Assembly (NCBI RefSeq): GCF_009734425.1
Contig: NZ_CP046455.1
Coordinates: 1,488,001 to 1,552,000 of the forward strand
Source of the DNA: Corynebacterium occultum
GTDB taxonomy: Bacteria; Actinomycetota; Actinomycetes; Mycobacteriales; Mycobacteriaceae
Reading direction: 5' to 3'
Length of the DNA: 64,000 bases
In this document: positions 8,457 to 17,961 of the stretch, piece by piece
Position numbering within the stretch: the first letter of the stretch is position 1
Layout: the number at the start of each line of letters is the position of its first letter
The notes under the pieces: generated by a model
What the model saw: only the letters and a program-made list of their open reading frames with translations
Database searches by the model: none
Told to the model about the DNA's origin: nothing
Position numbers and translations under genes: made by a program

Positions 8457-9917
8457 TTAGGACTCGATCTCGGAGCGGTCACCGGACCACAGGGTGTGGA
8501 AGGTGCCTTCCTTGTCGATGCGCTGATAGGTGTGGGCACCGAAGAAGTCACGCTGCCCCTGGATGATGGCGGCCGGGAGGCGCTCGGCGCGCAGGGAATC
8601 GTAGTAGGACAGTGAGGAAGTGAACACCGGTGCCGGAAGGCCCAGCTGGGTGGCGTAGATGACAACCTTGCGCCATGGGTCGATCAGGCCTTCGAGCTCA
8701 CCCTTGAAGTAGGGGTCCAGCAGCAGGGAGGGCAGCTCGGCGTTGTTGTCGTAGGCCTCGACGATGCGGTTGAGGAACTTCGCGCGGATGATGCAGCCAC
8801 CCCGCCAGATGGTGGCCAGGTCGCGGGGATCCACATCCCACTGGTGCTCATCGGAGCCGGCCTTGATCTCGTCGAAGCCCTGGGAGTAGGCGACCAGCTT
8901 GGAGGCGTAGAGGGCACGGCGGACATCCTCGATGAACTCTGCCTTGTCCAGGCCGAGCTCCCCGAAGGTCTTCAGCGAACCGGTCGGCAGGTTGCCCTGG
9001 GCGGCGGCGCGCTGGCCGAGGGAGGAGGAGAGTGCACGGGCGAAGACCGCCTCGCCTATGGCGGTGGTGGGCACGCCCAGATCCAGGGCCTCCTTGACGG
9101 TCCAGCGGCCGGTGCCCTTCTGCCCGGCGGCGTCCAGGATGACGTCGACCAGCGGCTTGCCGGTCTCGGCATCCACCTGGCGCAGCACCTCGGCGGTGAT
9201 CTCGATGAGGTAGGAGTCCAGATCGCCCTTGTTCCATTCGGCGAAGACATCCGCGATCTCGGCCGGGCTCATGTCCGCACCGAAGCGCAGCAGCTGGTAG
9301 GCCTCGCCGATGACCTGCATGTCGGCGTACTCGATGCCGTTGTGGACCATCTTGACGAAGTGGCCGGCGCCGTCCGGGCCGATGTGGGTGACACAGGGGG
9401 TGCCGTCGACGACGGCGGCGATGGATTCGAGCAGCGGGCCCAGGGCATCCCAGGACTCCTTGGGGCCACCCGGCATGATGGAGGGGCCGTTGAGGGCACC
9501 TTCCTCACCACCGGAGATACCGGCACCGACGAAGTGCAGACCGCGGGCGGCGATCTCCCTCTCACGGCGGACGGTGTCGGTGTAGAGGGCGTTGCCGCCG
9601 TCGATGATGATGTCACCTTCCTCCATGACCTCCGCGAGCTGGTTGATCACCGCGTCGGTGGCGTGACCTGCCTGGACCATGATGATCGCGCGGCGGGGCT
9701 TCTCCAGAGAGGCGACGAAGTCCTCGATGGTCTTCGAGGGAATGAAATTGCCGTCGGTGGCGTAGTCGCTGATCAGCTTGTCCGTTTTATCGGTGCTGCG
9801 GTTGTAGACGGCGACGGTGTTGCCATTGCGGGCGAAGTTACGGGCCAGGTTGGAACCCATGACGGCAAGTCCGACGACGCCGATCTGGGCGAGGGAAGTC
9901 TCAGTGCTCATGGGCAT
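8457..9917 (-). CDS. gnd: 6-phosphogluconate dehydrogenase, decarboxylating
   Basis: Converts 6-phosphogluconate to ribulose-5-phosphate and CO2, making NADPH, in the oxidative pentose phosphate pathway. 486 aa, near-identical in layout to the corynebacterial enzyme: Rossmann motif GVVGLAVMGSNLARN at the N-terminus, substrate-binding GAGISGGEEGALNGPSIMPGG (about 125-145), catalytic Lys in GHFVKMVHNGIEY, and the C-terminal RAERLPAAIIQGQRDFFGAHTY. ATG 9917 and ATG 9911 are both possible (MPMSTET or MSTET); homologues favour the shorter form. The thioesterase gene on the other strand is its usual corynebacterial neighbour. Confidence 0.97.
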   Translation of the reverse strand: MPMSTETSLAQIGVVGLAVMGSNLARNFARNGNTVAVYNRSTDKTDKLISDYATDGNFIPSKTIEDFVASLEKPRRAIIMVQAGHATDAVINQLAEVMEEGDIIIDGGNALYTDTVRREREIAARGLHFVGAGISGGEEGALNGPSIMPGGPKESWDALGPLLESIAAVVDGTPCVTHIGPDGAGHFVKMVHNGIEYADMQVIGEAYQLLRFGADMSPAEIADVFAEWNKGDLDSYLIEITAEVLRQVDAETGKPLVDVILDAAGQKGTGRWTVKEALDLGVPTTAIGEAVFARALSSSLGQRAAAQGNLPTGSLKTFGELGLDKAEFIEDVRRALYASKLVAYSQGFDEIKAGSDEHQWDVDPRDLATIWRGGCIIRAKFLNRIVEAYDNNAELPSLLLDPYFKGELEGLIDPWRKVVIYATQLGLPAPVFTSSLSYYDSLRAERLPAAIIQGQRDFFGAHTYQRIDKEGTFHTLWSGDRSEIES

Positions 9918-10010
9918 AACAATAACTCATATCCTGATCGGAACGCGGCAAAAGCACCCAAAAAGATAGCACCAATTATGGTGGGGGATTCCGGGGCTAG
10001 GCTGGAACCC

Positions 10011-10451
10011 ATGAAATTGCTGGAATTAGCGGCGTTGGCGGCCACAAGAGATCTGGACAGCGAAGAACTGACGAAGCTCAATGGGCACCGTTCGGGGGCG
10101 GACGCAGCACTGGGAATCCACTACACCCGGGTTGGCCCAGAAGGTGTGGCAGCGGAACTCCGGGTCGGTGGGCATCTCCTGCAGCCGGTCGGCCTGGTCC
10201 ACGGCGGGATGTACGCCGCCCTGGCGGAATCCCTCGGCTCCCTGGCGGGCCTGGTTCACGCCGGAGGAAACCCGGTGGTGGGGGTCAACAACAACACCGA
10301 CCTGATCTCCTCGGTGCGCAGTGGGGTGATCACCGCCGTAGCTGAACCCATCCAGCTGGGGCGCAACACCCAGCTTCTGCAGATCAACATGCATCATGAA
10401 GACACGCTGGTGGCCCGGACCACGTTGCGGACCATGGTGCTGCGCCGCTAA
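10011..10451 (+). CDS. PaaI-type hot-dog thioesterase
   Basis: 146 aa. The hot-dog core is visible: LQPVGLVHGGMYAALAESLGS with the HGG helix start, then GVNNNTDLISSVRSGVITAVAEPI. Such proteins hydrolyse acyl-CoA thioesters; the substrate is not predictable here. The chosen ATG follows a -10-like TAGGCT (9997-10002) by eight bases, so the message is probably leaderless. The frame is open for a long way upstream, but that part is the antisense strand of gnd. It is divergent from gnd, as in relatives. Confidence 0.85.
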   Translation: MKLLELAALAATRDLDSEELTKLNGHRSGADAALGIHYTRVGPEGVAAELRVGGHLLQPVGLVHGGMYAALAESLGSLAGLVHAGGNPVVGVNNNTDLISSVRSGVITAVAEPIQLGRNTQLLQINMHHEDTLVARTTLRTMVLRR

Positions 10452-10493
10452 TGCCAGGATGAGGCGGTAGATGACACGGGGTGAGCGAGGGAC

Positions 10494-11591
10494 TTAAAGC
10501 CAGTCGTTGCGGCGGAACCACCACCACATCACCAGCACCGCCAACACGATGAAGGCCAGGGTGATGAAGTACGCGTAGCGGTAGTGCAGCTCCGGCATGT
10601 AGTCGAAGTTCATGCCGTAGATACCGGCGATCAGAGTGGGCACCGCCGCCATGCCAACCACCGCTGAAATGGTGCGCATGTCCCGGTTCTGCCGGAGCGA
10701 CACCATCGCCACACCGGCGTTGATCAGGGCGGAAAGTCGCTCATCATAGGAGTCGACCTGATCGGCTGCGATGATGGCGTGGTCGAGCACATCTCGGAAA
10801 TAGGATCGTGCCTCCTTGCGCACCAGGTCCTTATTGTCCTGGATCAGGGCGCGCAGAGCCGGGATCAGCGGATCCACGGCATGCCGCATCTCCAGGATCT
10901 CCCTTTTGAGGGTGTAGATCTGCTCGATGTCGAATTTGGAGCCCGGGGTGAAGACCTCCTCCTCCAGACGGTCGACCTCCATCTCGAGCAGCGCGGCGAT
11001 GCGCACATATTCATCGACCAGGTGGTCAGCGGTGGCCCAAGCGATCGCCGCCGGACCCTCCCCCCTGATGTCCGGGTCTTCCTCGATCTTGGGTTGGGGA
11101 TCCGGAAGCTCGGTGTCATGACGGATGGTGATGATGAAATTCTGTCCCATCAACAGCTGAACTTCTGCGGTGTCGATGATCTCGCGGCGGTCAGCGACCT
11201 TATTCCGGTCGGAGTACTGCACCGAACGGATCACCATGAACAGTTGCCGTTCATAACGTTCCAGCTTGGGGCGCTGGTGGGCGGTCACCGCATCCTCGAC
11301 GATCAACTCATCAATGTCGAAGACCTCAGCGATCTTGAGCATGTGCTCCTCACTGGGCTCATTGAGACTGAGCCAGACAAAACCCCGGCCCTCATGCTGC
11401 TCCACCTCACGCAGTGCGGAGGAGTAGCTGTACTGTCCCTTACGCTGCACCCCGTCCAGATAGACCCGGCACTGCTCGATGACCCTTTCCACCGGCACCC
11501 GCAGCCGCCCCCGAGAGGGATGGCCAGCTGAGTTACCAGGACGCCCCCGGCCATTATTTCCGGCGAGGAAACGCTCACTTCCGTAGGGCAT
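10494..11591 (-). CDS. corA: CorA-family magnesium/cobalt channel
   Basis: 365 aa inner-membrane divalent-cation channel. The C-terminus holds the two CorA transmembrane helices: the first ends with the signature YGMNF and is followed by the short MPEL loop, the second is FITLAFIVLAVLVMWWWF. The large N-terminal domain (acidic, LYERQLFMVIR-like strands, long helix EEEVFTPGSKFDIEQIYTLKREI) is cytoplasmic. The start at ATG 11591 is preceded by AAGGAG. A longer frame from 11744 exists but overlaps the next promoter and is unsupported. A -10-like TAAGAT about 100 bases upstream suggests a leader of about 95 bases; I see no M-box-like structure in it. Confidence 0.93.
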   Translation of the reverse strand: MPYGSERFLAGNNGRGRPGNSAGHPSRGRLRVPVERVIEQCRVYLDGVQRKGQYSYSSALREVEQHEGRGFVWLSLNEPSEEHMLKIAEVFDIDELIVEDAVTAHQRPKLERYERQLFMVIRSVQYSDRNKVADRREIIDTAEVQLLMGQNFIITIRHDTELPDPQPKIEEDPDIRGEGPAAIAWATADHLVDEYVRIAALLEMEVDRLEEEVFTPGSKFDIEQIYTLKREILEMRHAVDPLIPALRALIQDNKDLVRKEARSYFRDVLDHAIIAADQVDSYDERLSALINAGVAMVSLRQNRDMRTISAVVGMAAVPTLIAGIYGMNFDYMPELHYRYAYFITLAFIVLAVLVMWWWFRRNDWL

Positions 11592-11729
11592 ATGATCGCG
11601 CTCCTTCTGACTTGATGAGGGGAGGGTGGGAACTACCTGGAAAAAATTGACGGGACCCCGGAAAGAGTGCCGCTGACCATCCAGCCATCTTAGACCCCGA
11701 GCCCGAACCGGGCGGGGCTGAGCTGAACC

Positions 11730-11735
11730 TATACT
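11730..11735 (+). promoter_or_regulatory. -10 element (TATACT) of a leaderless transcript
   Basis: TATACT ends seven bases before ATG 11743, placing the expected transcription start at or next to the start codon. There is no ribosome site between them. Confidence 0.6.
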
Positions 11736-11742
11736 CGAAGCC

Positions 11743-12327
11743 ATGGCTACCTGGAGAGAAATTGTCGCGACCGACCCCTCACACTCGGAGAACTACGCCG
11801 CCCGCTGGAAGCGGATGGCAGCCGAAGGCATGGACATCAACGGCGAGGCCCGGCTTATCGACGCCATGGTCGACCGGGGGGCACGCATCCTCGACGCCGG
11901 CTGCGGCACCGGCCGCCTCGGGGGTTACCTGGCACGCCAGGGACACACCGTCATCGGCACCGACCTGGACCCGATCCTGATCAGACACGCCCGGAACGAT
12001 TATCCCGAAGCCCGGTGGGAGGTTGGGGACCTGGGCCGGGATGAACTGCCGGAGGGCAACTTCGACATGATCGTCTCCGCCGGAAATGTGATGGGTTTCC
12101 TCGCCGAAGAGGACCGGGAATCGGCGCTGGCCAATATCCAGCGTGCCCTGGGGGAGGAAGGCCGCGTGGTCATCGGTTTCGGTGCGGGCCGCGGCTGGGG
12201 TTTCGATGACTTCATCGCCACCGCCCGAACGGTGGGCATGGAACTGGAGAACGTCTTTGAGTCCTGGGACCTCAAACCCTTCCGGGAGGGTTCCCAGTTC
12301 CTGGTGGCCTTCTTCTCCCGCGTCTGA
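11743..12327 (+). CDS. SAM-dependent class I methyltransferase
   Basis: 194 aa. Motif I ILDAGCGTGRLGGYLA (about 49-64), the acidic end of strand 2 (VIGTDLD, about 70-76) and the motif IV region NFDMIVSAGNVMGFL form a standard SAM-binding Rossmann fold. The substrate is unknown; the protein is short and has no extra domain. It is probably translated from a leaderless message. A GNAT acetyltransferase gene starts four bases after its stop, so the two form a small operon. Confidence 0.85.
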   Translation: MATWREIVATDPSHSENYAARWKRMAAEGMDINGEARLIDAMVDRGARILDAGCGTGRLGGYLARQGHTVIGTDLDPILIRHARNDYPEARWEVGDLGRDELPEGNFDMIVSAGNVMGFLAEEDRESALANIQRALGEEGRVVIGFGAGRGWGFDDFIATARTVGMELENVFESWDLKPFREGSQFLVAFFSRV

Positions 12328-12331
12328 ATTC

Positions 12332-12934
12332 ATGTCTTCCCCCACACTGATCCACGCGCGTCTCGACGCCCCCGAGACCACACCCATGATCGAGGCATTG
12401 ATCAGCGAATACTCCCGGCGCTACCCGGATGACTCCGCCTTCAACGTCGCCGAGGAGATGGCCCTTTATCCACCGCTGCTCTTCACTCCTCCCCACGGGG
12501 ATTTCCTCCTGATCCGTCAAGCAGGGGAGACCATCGCCGGGGGTGGCTTCATGTACCTCGATGAAGAGACCGCAGAGATCAAGAGGATGTGGACCTCCCC
12601 TGACCACCGCCGTCAGGGCCTGGCCCGCACACTGGTCAGTGCCCTGGAGGCGGAGATCGGAGCCCGGGGCTACCGCCGCATCTATCTGACCACCGGGGCC
12701 CGTCAACCCGAGGCCCAGCAGATGTACCGCCATCTGGGCTACACCCCACTCTTCGATGAGACGGCGGACCCGGAGTCCCTGGGGATCCTGGCCTTCGAAA
12801 AGGAGATCACACCTGGGCGTGAAGGTCTTCTGATCGGGGACCCGGAACTAGCCGAGCAACAGAAGAGGACTCTGGAGGAGCTGCTGGCGGTACACCCTCT
12901 GCCGGAGATCCGGTTGAAAGACCTTGACCGGTGA
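12332..12934 (+). CDS. GNAT-family N-acetyltransferase
   Basis: 200 aa. The acetyl-CoA site is in TSPDHRRQGLARTLVSALE (R/Q-x-x-G-x-A motif, about residues 86-105), followed by GYRRIYLTTGARQPEAQQMYRHLGYTP, the usual GNAT beta5-alpha4 region. About 30 C-terminal residues after the fold are helical and charged. The start is ATG 12332; a longer frame runs back into the methyltransferase in another frame and is rejected. Substrate unknown. Co-transcribed with the preceding methyltransferase. Confidence 0.85.
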   Translation: MSSPTLIHARLDAPETTPMIEALISEYSRRYPDDSAFNVAEEMALYPPLLFTPPHGDFLLIRQAGETIAGGGFMYLDEETAEIKRMWTSPDHRRQGLARTLVSALEAEIGARGYRRIYLTTGARQPEAQQMYRHLGYTPLFDETADPESLGILAFEKEITPGREGLLIGDPELAEQQKRTLEELLAVHPLPEIRLKDLDR

Positions 12935-13048
12935 ATGATCCCGGAGGGGTACCGCTAATCCGATCTTGGGGAAAACGCCGATGAAGCCAGTGGAACTGGA
13001 CTAGGGTCACCTACCTAGAGCAACTTCCCAGGCTAGGAGATTCACGGC

Positions 13049-14287
13049 ATGACCACGGTTTCACAGCCGTCCATCCCCGCTCGTCAACATACGGGGAACG
13101 CGACCTGGATCGTCGTGGTGATCTGTGGCGTCATCGCAGCGATGCACGTATGGAAACTGCCCAGTGCACTCACCGAGGTCCAGGCCGATCTCACCATCAA
13201 CCTGGTCCAGGCCGGCCTCCTCCTGGGGCTGGTGCAGCTGGCGGGGATGCTGGGCGGAATTCCGGCGTCCATCCTGGGGGAGCGCGTGGGGCTGCGCCGA
13301 ACCATGGTCCTCGGCCTGGCTCTGCTGGTAGGGGGCACCGTGATCAGTGCTTTGGCGACCACCTCAGAGGTGATGATGTCCGCCCGCATCCTGGAAGGCA
13401 TCGGGTACCTCGCAGTCACCGTGATGGCCCCGGCGTTGATCCGTCGCGACACCCCGACTGGCCGGTTGACCAGGGCGATGGGAGCCTGGGCAGGGTTTCA
13501 GGGGATGGCGACCTTCATTGCGGTGCTGGGCAGCTCGCTGCTTCTGCAGGTCACTGATTGGCGCATGTGGTACTGGATCATGGCTGCCGTGACCGCCGTC
13601 GGAATTCCACTGTTGCTGAAGTACGCGGCCCCAGATCCCCGGCGGAAGGGCGGAGTCGGAGCCGCCTTCCACCGCGTCTGGGTGACTGTGCGTAGCTGGA
13701 AGCCCTGGGTCGCGGGTGCAGTGTTTTCCTGCTACACCATCCAATGGACCGCTGTGATCGGGTTTCTGCCCACCGTCTACCAGGAGTACGGAGTTGGCCT
13801 TGTGCTGGGTGGAGCCCTCTCGTCGGTCGCTGGCGGCGTCAATGCCGTGGGCGCGGTCATGGCGGGGTTCCTGTTGCAGCGCGGATTTTCTGTTCGCGCG
13901 CTGGTCATCACCGCCTTTGCGGTCATGGGGATCACCTCCTTTGGGGTCTACGCCGTGGACTGGTCTGTCCTGCCCGGCACCTTCATCCCGCAGTTTGTTC
14001 TGGTCTGTGTCTTTTCGATGGTCGGTGCCCTGATCCCGACCTCCATGTTTCGGATTGCCGTGGACCTGGCTCCGCCCGGGGGTTCGCCGCCCGGTGTGGT
14101 CGGGCTGATGCAGCAGATGCAGAACACCGGCAATTTCCTAGGCCCCATCCTGTTGGCGTGGTTGGCCTCCCAGGCGCAGGGCTGGCACACCTCCTGGTGG
14201 CTCACCGCTGCGGCGGGCACCCTCGGTGTCGTATTGATCATGCTCTTCTCCGAGAAAAGGCTGGGCTTTTCCCTGCGGGAGAGTTAA
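13049..14287 (+). CDS. MFS transporter (CynX/NimT-like)
   Basis: 412 aa with 12 predicted hydrophobic segments. The MFS loop 2-3 motif is present as GGIPASILGERVGLRRTM (about residues 70-87). The overall pattern matches cyanate/nitroimidazole-type permeases, whose substrates are mostly unknown. The ribosome site taggaga precedes ATG 13049. It stands alone; downstream lies a decayed transposase and then an ABC exporter. Confidence 0.85.
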   Translation: MTTVSQPSIPARQHTGNATWIVVVICGVIAAMHVWKLPSALTEVQADLTINLVQAGLLLGLVQLAGMLGGIPASILGERVGLRRTMVLGLALLVGGTVISALATTSEVMMSARILEGIGYLAVTVMAPALIRRDTPTGRLTRAMGAWAGFQGMATFIAVLGSSLLLQVTDWRMWYWIMAAVTAVGIPLLLKYAAPDPRRKGGVGAAFHRVWVTVRSWKPWVAGAVFSCYTIQWTAVIGFLPTVYQEYGVGLVLGGALSSVAGGVNAVGAVMAGFLLQRGFSVRALVITAFAVMGITSFGVYAVDWSVLPGTFIPQFVLVCVFSMVGALIPTSMFRIAVDLAPPGGSPPGVVGLMQQMQNTGNFLGPILLAWLASQAQGWHTSWWLTAAAGTLGVVLIMLFSEKRLGFSLRES

Positions 14288-14309
14288 ACGTTGAGATGCT
14301 GTTGCAACG

Positions 14310-14490
14310 TCGGGGGCATCTGCCGTCCATAACGAGTGCACCGCTTCCACCCCCTTCAAGGCCCGGTTATTCAGGCATTTCACCTGACGATGCTCGACAG
14401 TAGGTGGGCAGATTCGACAACCCCACTTCCCCCTGATTCGGAGGTAGGTTTCATCCACCCGCCAGGAACTGGCCTGCCAGATGGGACTGA
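14310..14490 (-). pseudogene. Decayed IS6-family transposase fragment
   Basis: On the minus strand, in one frame, the sequence reads WRVDETYLRIRGKW (14423-14464), which is the DDE catalytic segment of IS6/IS26-type transposases. It then jumps to EHRQVKCLNN, and then to RALKGVEAVHSLWTADAP, all of which occur in that order in IS6 transposases but separated by much longer stretches. At least two internal deletions have removed most of the gene while keeping frame. No terminal inverted repeats were found. Not functional. Confidence 0.7.
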
Positions 14491-14552
14491 TCCGGCACCC
14501 AAATATCGTTGCCCCCGTTGTGCCGACCAGCTTCCTGAAGCATGCTCGAGAC

Positions 14553-15287
14553 ATGAGCGAAGAAACCATGGTGCTCCGGGCCCGGGGTCTGCATATCTCT
14601 CTGGGGCGGGGTCGCCACCGCCAGCGCATTCTCCGCGACCTCAACTTCGAGATCCCGGCGGGTCGGATCACCGGCCTGCTCGGCCCCTCGGGAAGTGGGA
14701 AAACCACCTTGATGAGGGCGATCGTCGGGGTGCAGCGTTTCGAGGGAGAACTGAAGGTACTCGGCCACACTGCCGGGGCAACCATCCTCCGCGGTCACAT
14801 CGGCTATGTCACCCAGTCCGCGGCCGTCTACCCGGACTTGAGTATCCGCCGGAACCTGGAGTACTTCCATGCGATCGCCGGAACAGGCCGGGACCCGGCT
14901 GAGATCATGGCCGAACTCGAGATCGGCGAGCTGGCTGATCACCGCGTCGCAGACCTCTCCGGGGGACAGCGCAGCCGCGCCTCCTTGGGTTGTGCCCTGG
15001 TCGGGGAACCGAAACTGCTGGTGATGGATGAACCCACCGTCGGCTTGGACCCCCTGACCCGGATTGCACTCTGGGAACAGTTCCACAAGCTCAGTCGTCA
15101 AGGCACCAGCCTGATCTTGAGCAGTCATGTCCTGGATGAGGCGGCCCGCTGTGATCATCTCCTGCTGTTGCGGGAGGGCCACATCATCTGGCGGGGCAGC
15201 CCCACCCAGCTGCTGGAGGAGACCGAGACCTCAAACTTCGATGAGGCCTTCCTGGTGATCATCAGCAGGAAGGGAGAGCCAGCATGA
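14553..15287 (+). CDS. ABC transporter ATP-binding protein (DrrA-like)
   Basis: 244 aa. Walker A GPSGSGKTT (about residues 45-53), Q-loop YVTQSAAVYPDLS, signature LSGGQRSR (about 135), Walker B LLVMDEPTVGLDP and H-loop SSHVLDEA are all intact. It pairs with the ABC-2 permease that starts inside its stop codon, forming an exporter of the drug/lipid type. The start at ATG 14553 was chosen because the longer frame runs into the transposase remnant. No clear promoter is visible. Confidence 0.9.
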   Translation: MSEETMVLRARGLHISLGRGRHRQRILRDLNFEIPAGRITGLLGPSGSGKTTLMRAIVGVQRFEGELKVLGHTAGATILRGHIGYVTQSAAVYPDLSIRRNLEYFHAIAGTGRDPAEIMAELEIGELADHRVADLSGGQRSRASLGCALVGEPKLLVMDEPTVGLDPLTRIALWEQFHKLSRQGTSLILSSHVLDEAARCDHLLLLREGHIIWRGSPTQLLEETETSNFDEAFLVIISRKGEPA

Positions 15288-16027
15288 ATCCGGGATTGAC
15301 CATCGCCACCATGCGCCGCGTCCTGGCCCAGTTACGCGCAGACCCACGCTCCGTGGCACTGATCCTGCTGGTGCCCCTGGGGCTGATGGTGTTGCTCTAC
15401 TACCTCTACTCCGGGGACCCCGGCCGAGAGCAGCTCTTCCACATGATCGCCACCGTCATGGTCGCTGTCTTCCCGCTGACCCTGATGTTCTCCATCACCT
15501 CGGTGACGATGCAACGCGAAAGAGCCGGAGGAACCCTGGAGCGGCTCTGGACCACCCGGATCCACCGCATCGACCTGATCCTGGGCTACGCCCTGGCCTT
15601 TGGCCTGATGGTGGTGGCACAGGCCATCCCTCTGTTCATCCTCTCCCGCCACATCCTGGATGTGGACAGCGAAGCCCCCTGGTGGATCACCCTGCTGATC
15701 TCGGTGGCTACCGGATTGATCGGAGTGGCACTCGGCCTGCTCAGCTCCGCCTTCGCCCGCACCGAATTCCAGGCCGTGCAGTCCCTCTCCCTGTTGATCA
15801 TCCCGCAGGTGCTGCTCTGCGGACTCCTGGTGCCCCGGGAAGAAATGCACCAGGTCCTGCAGGGGATCTCCGACCTCATGCCGCTGTCCTATTCGGTGGA
15901 TGCGGCACTGGTCTCCTCCCGGGAGGGGGCCACCGCAGAGGTGCTCACCAAAACCCTGATCTGTCTGGGCTTCGTCGCCGCTTTCCTGGGGTTGGCGGCA
16001 GCGACCATGCCGCGGCGCGCACACTAA
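15284..16027 (+). CDS. ABC-2 type permease of an exporter
   Basis: 247 aa with six hydrophobic segments and the ABC-2 conserved block GGTLERLWTTRIHRIDLILGY (about residues 85-105). Its ATG overlaps the ATPase stop (ATGA), so translation is coupled. Together they should export a hydrophobic compound; the substrate is unknown. It ends 26 bases before the convergent metal ATPase gene. Confidence 0.87.
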   Translation: MNPGLTIATMRRVLAQLRADPRSVALILLVPLGLMVLLYYLYSGDPGREQLFHMIATVMVAVFPLTLMFSITSVTMQRERAGGTLERLWTTRIHRIDLILGYALAFGLMVVAQAIPLFILSRHILDVDSEAPWWITLLISVATGLIGVALGLLSSAFARTEFQAVQSLSLLIIPQVLLCGLLVPREEMHQVLQGISDLMPLSYSVDAALVSSREGATAEVLTKTLICLGFVAAFLGLAAATMPRRAH

Positions 16028-16053
16028 CACAGGAGGCGGCTTCCCCTCGATAT

Positions 16054-17961
16054 TCAGGCCACCGGGGTATCTGCTCTCACCCTGGCAGCACGAAGACCAT
16101 TGAGGATGACGATCACCTCGGCCACCTCATGAACCAGGACCACGGTTGCCAGGCCGAGCACACCAGTGATCGACAGGGGCAGCAGGACGATGATGATCAG
16201 CAGAGATAAGATGATGTTCTGGTTGATGATCGCCCGGCCCCGCCGGGCATGATCCAGGGCCTGGGGAATCAGCCGCAGATCATGGCCGGTGAAGGCGATG
16301 TCCGCGGACTCGATGGCTGCATCCGAGCCGGCGGCCCCCATTGCGATGCCGATATCGGCGGCTGCAAGTGCCGGGGCATCGTTGATTCCGTCACCGATCA
16401 TGGCGGTGGGATAGGAGCGGGAGAGCTCCATGACGGCAGCGGACTTGTCCTCCGGGCGAAGCCCGGCGCGAACATCCCTGATGCCGGCCTGGACCGCAAT
16501 GGCCCAGGCGGTCCGAATATTATCCCCGGTCAGCATGGTGACGGCGATGTCCCGGTCAGCGAGGGCGGCGATTGTTGCGGGGGTCTCCGGACGCAGCTCA
16601 TCGCGAACCCCGACCGCCCCGATGGGAAGGTGGTCACGGTGGACGATGACCATCGTGACACCCTCGCGTTCCAGGGCAGTCACCTCATCGGTGAGGATGT
16701 CCGGCGCCAGCCAGCGGGGACTGCCCAGGGTGATGCGCACACCGTCGACCAGTCCGGTGATGCCCTGGCCAGCACTTTCCTTCAGGTTCTCTGCCGGGCG
16801 GGGTTCCGGGGCGGCGGTGGTGATCGCCGCGGCCAGTGGGTGGGTGCTGTGCTGCTCCAGGCTGGCTGCATAGCTGAGCACCTGCTGCCGGGTGATCCCC
16901 TCGGTGGTGAGAACCTGGACCACGGTGGGCTGATTGCGGGTCAGGGTGCCGGTTTTGTCCACCGCTACATGTCGGATATCCCCGAATCGTTCGAAGGCCG
17001 CCCCAGACTTGATGATCACCCCGAATCTACTGGCAGCTCCGATCCCCGAGACCACGGTGACCGGCACGGAAATTGCCAGGGCGCAGGGGGAGGCCGCCAC
17101 CAGGACGACCAGAGCGCGGGTGATCCACAGTTCCGGATCCCCGAGCAGGGAGCCGATCAGTGCGACGGCTACGGCCAGGATGAGGACTCCGGGTACCAGG
17201 GGGCGGGCGATCTGGTCCGCCAGCCGCGCGCGTTGCCCTTTCTTGGCCTGGGCTTTTTCAACCAATTCCACGATCGTGGTCAGGGAGTTGTCGGTACCGG
17301 TGGCTGTCGTCTCGATGAGCAGCACACCGGAGGTGTTGATCGAGCCGGCAGTGACCTCATCGCCACCGGTGACCTCCACCGGAATGGATTCACCCGTGAT
17401 TGCGGAAGTGTCCAGGCTGCTGCGCCCCTTCCTTACGATGCCATCGGTGGCCACCCGCTCACCGGGGCGGATCACCAGTAGAGCCCCGACCTGGAGTTCT
17501 GTCACCGGGATCTCTGTGGTGGTGTCATCGTGTTGAATTCTCGCGGTCTGGGGGACGAGCTTGAGCAGGGCACGTAGCCCGCTGCGGGCCCGGTTCATGG
17601 CTTTGTCCTCCAGGGCCTCGGCAAGCGAGTAGAGGAATGCCAGGGCGGCGGCTTCCTCCATATAGCCCAGGATTACCGCACCGACGGCACTGATCGTCAT
17701 GAGCAGGCTGATCCCCAGGCGGCCGGAGGTGAATAATCCACGCAGGGCATCAGGGATAAATGTGGATCCGCCCACCAGCAGGCCGATCCAGAACAGCACC
17801 TGGGCAAAAGTCTCCGCACCGGACCATTCGCTGGCTAGACCGACCAATAGTGCCACCCCGGAGAAGACGGGCATCATCATCTCCCTGTCACGCCACCAGG
17901 GTGTCGGCTGTTCTGCCGTCACAGGTTCGGGGACGGCGCAACCGCAGGAGGAGGCGGTCAC
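16054..17961 (-). CDS. P1B-type heavy-metal exporting ATPase
   Basis: 635 aa. P-type motifs in order: TGES in the actuator domain, the transmembrane metal site SPCAL, the phosphorylation site DKTGTLT, the nucleotide-binding HP (STHPLAAAI) and GDGINDAPAL. The metal site is SPC where Zn/Cd/Cu exporters have CPC, as in the P1B-4 group (Co-type). The last helices carry HEVAEVIVILNGLR. There is no N-terminal HMA domain; instead the N-terminus has a CGC motif (SSCGCAVPE). Its start overlaps the stop of the CmtR-type sensor gene, so the pair forms a metal-inducible detoxification operon. The exact metal cannot be fixed from sequence. Confidence 0.92.
   Translation of the reverse strand: MTASSCGCAVPEPVTAEQPTPWWRDREMMMPVFSGVALLVGLASEWSGAETFAQVLFWIGLLVGGSTFIPDALRGLFTSGRLGISLLMTISAVGAVILGYMEEAAALAFLYSLAEALEDKAMNRARSGLRALLKLVPQTARIQHDDTTTEIPVTELQVGALLVIRPGERVATDGIVRKGRSSLDTSAITGESIPVEVTGGDEVTAGSINTSGVLLIETTATGTDNSLTTIVELVEKAQAKKGQRARLADQIARPLVPGVLILAVAVALIGSLLGDPELWITRALVVLVAASPCALAISVPVTVVSGIGAASRFGVIIKSGAAFERFGDIRHVAVDKTGTLTRNQPTVVQVLTTEGITRQQVLSYAASLEQHSTHPLAAAITTAAPEPRPAENLKESAGQGITGLVDGVRITLGSPRWLAPDILTDEVTALEREGVTMVIVHRDHLPIGAVGVRDELRPETPATIAALADRDIAVTMLTGDNIRTAWAIAVQAGIRDVRAGLRPEDKSAAVMELSRSYPTAMIGDGINDAPALAAADIGIAMGAAGSDAAIESADIAFTGHDLRLIPQALDHARRGRAIINQNIILSLLIIIVLLPLSITGVLGLATVVLVHEVAEVIVILNGLRAARVRADTPVA

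Noticed and set aside
8844..10010. Long plus-strand open frame upstream of the thioesterase
   Set aside because: It is the antisense strand of gnd; the composition is Gly/Val/Asp-rich as expected of a shadow, and the real thioesterase starts at 10011.
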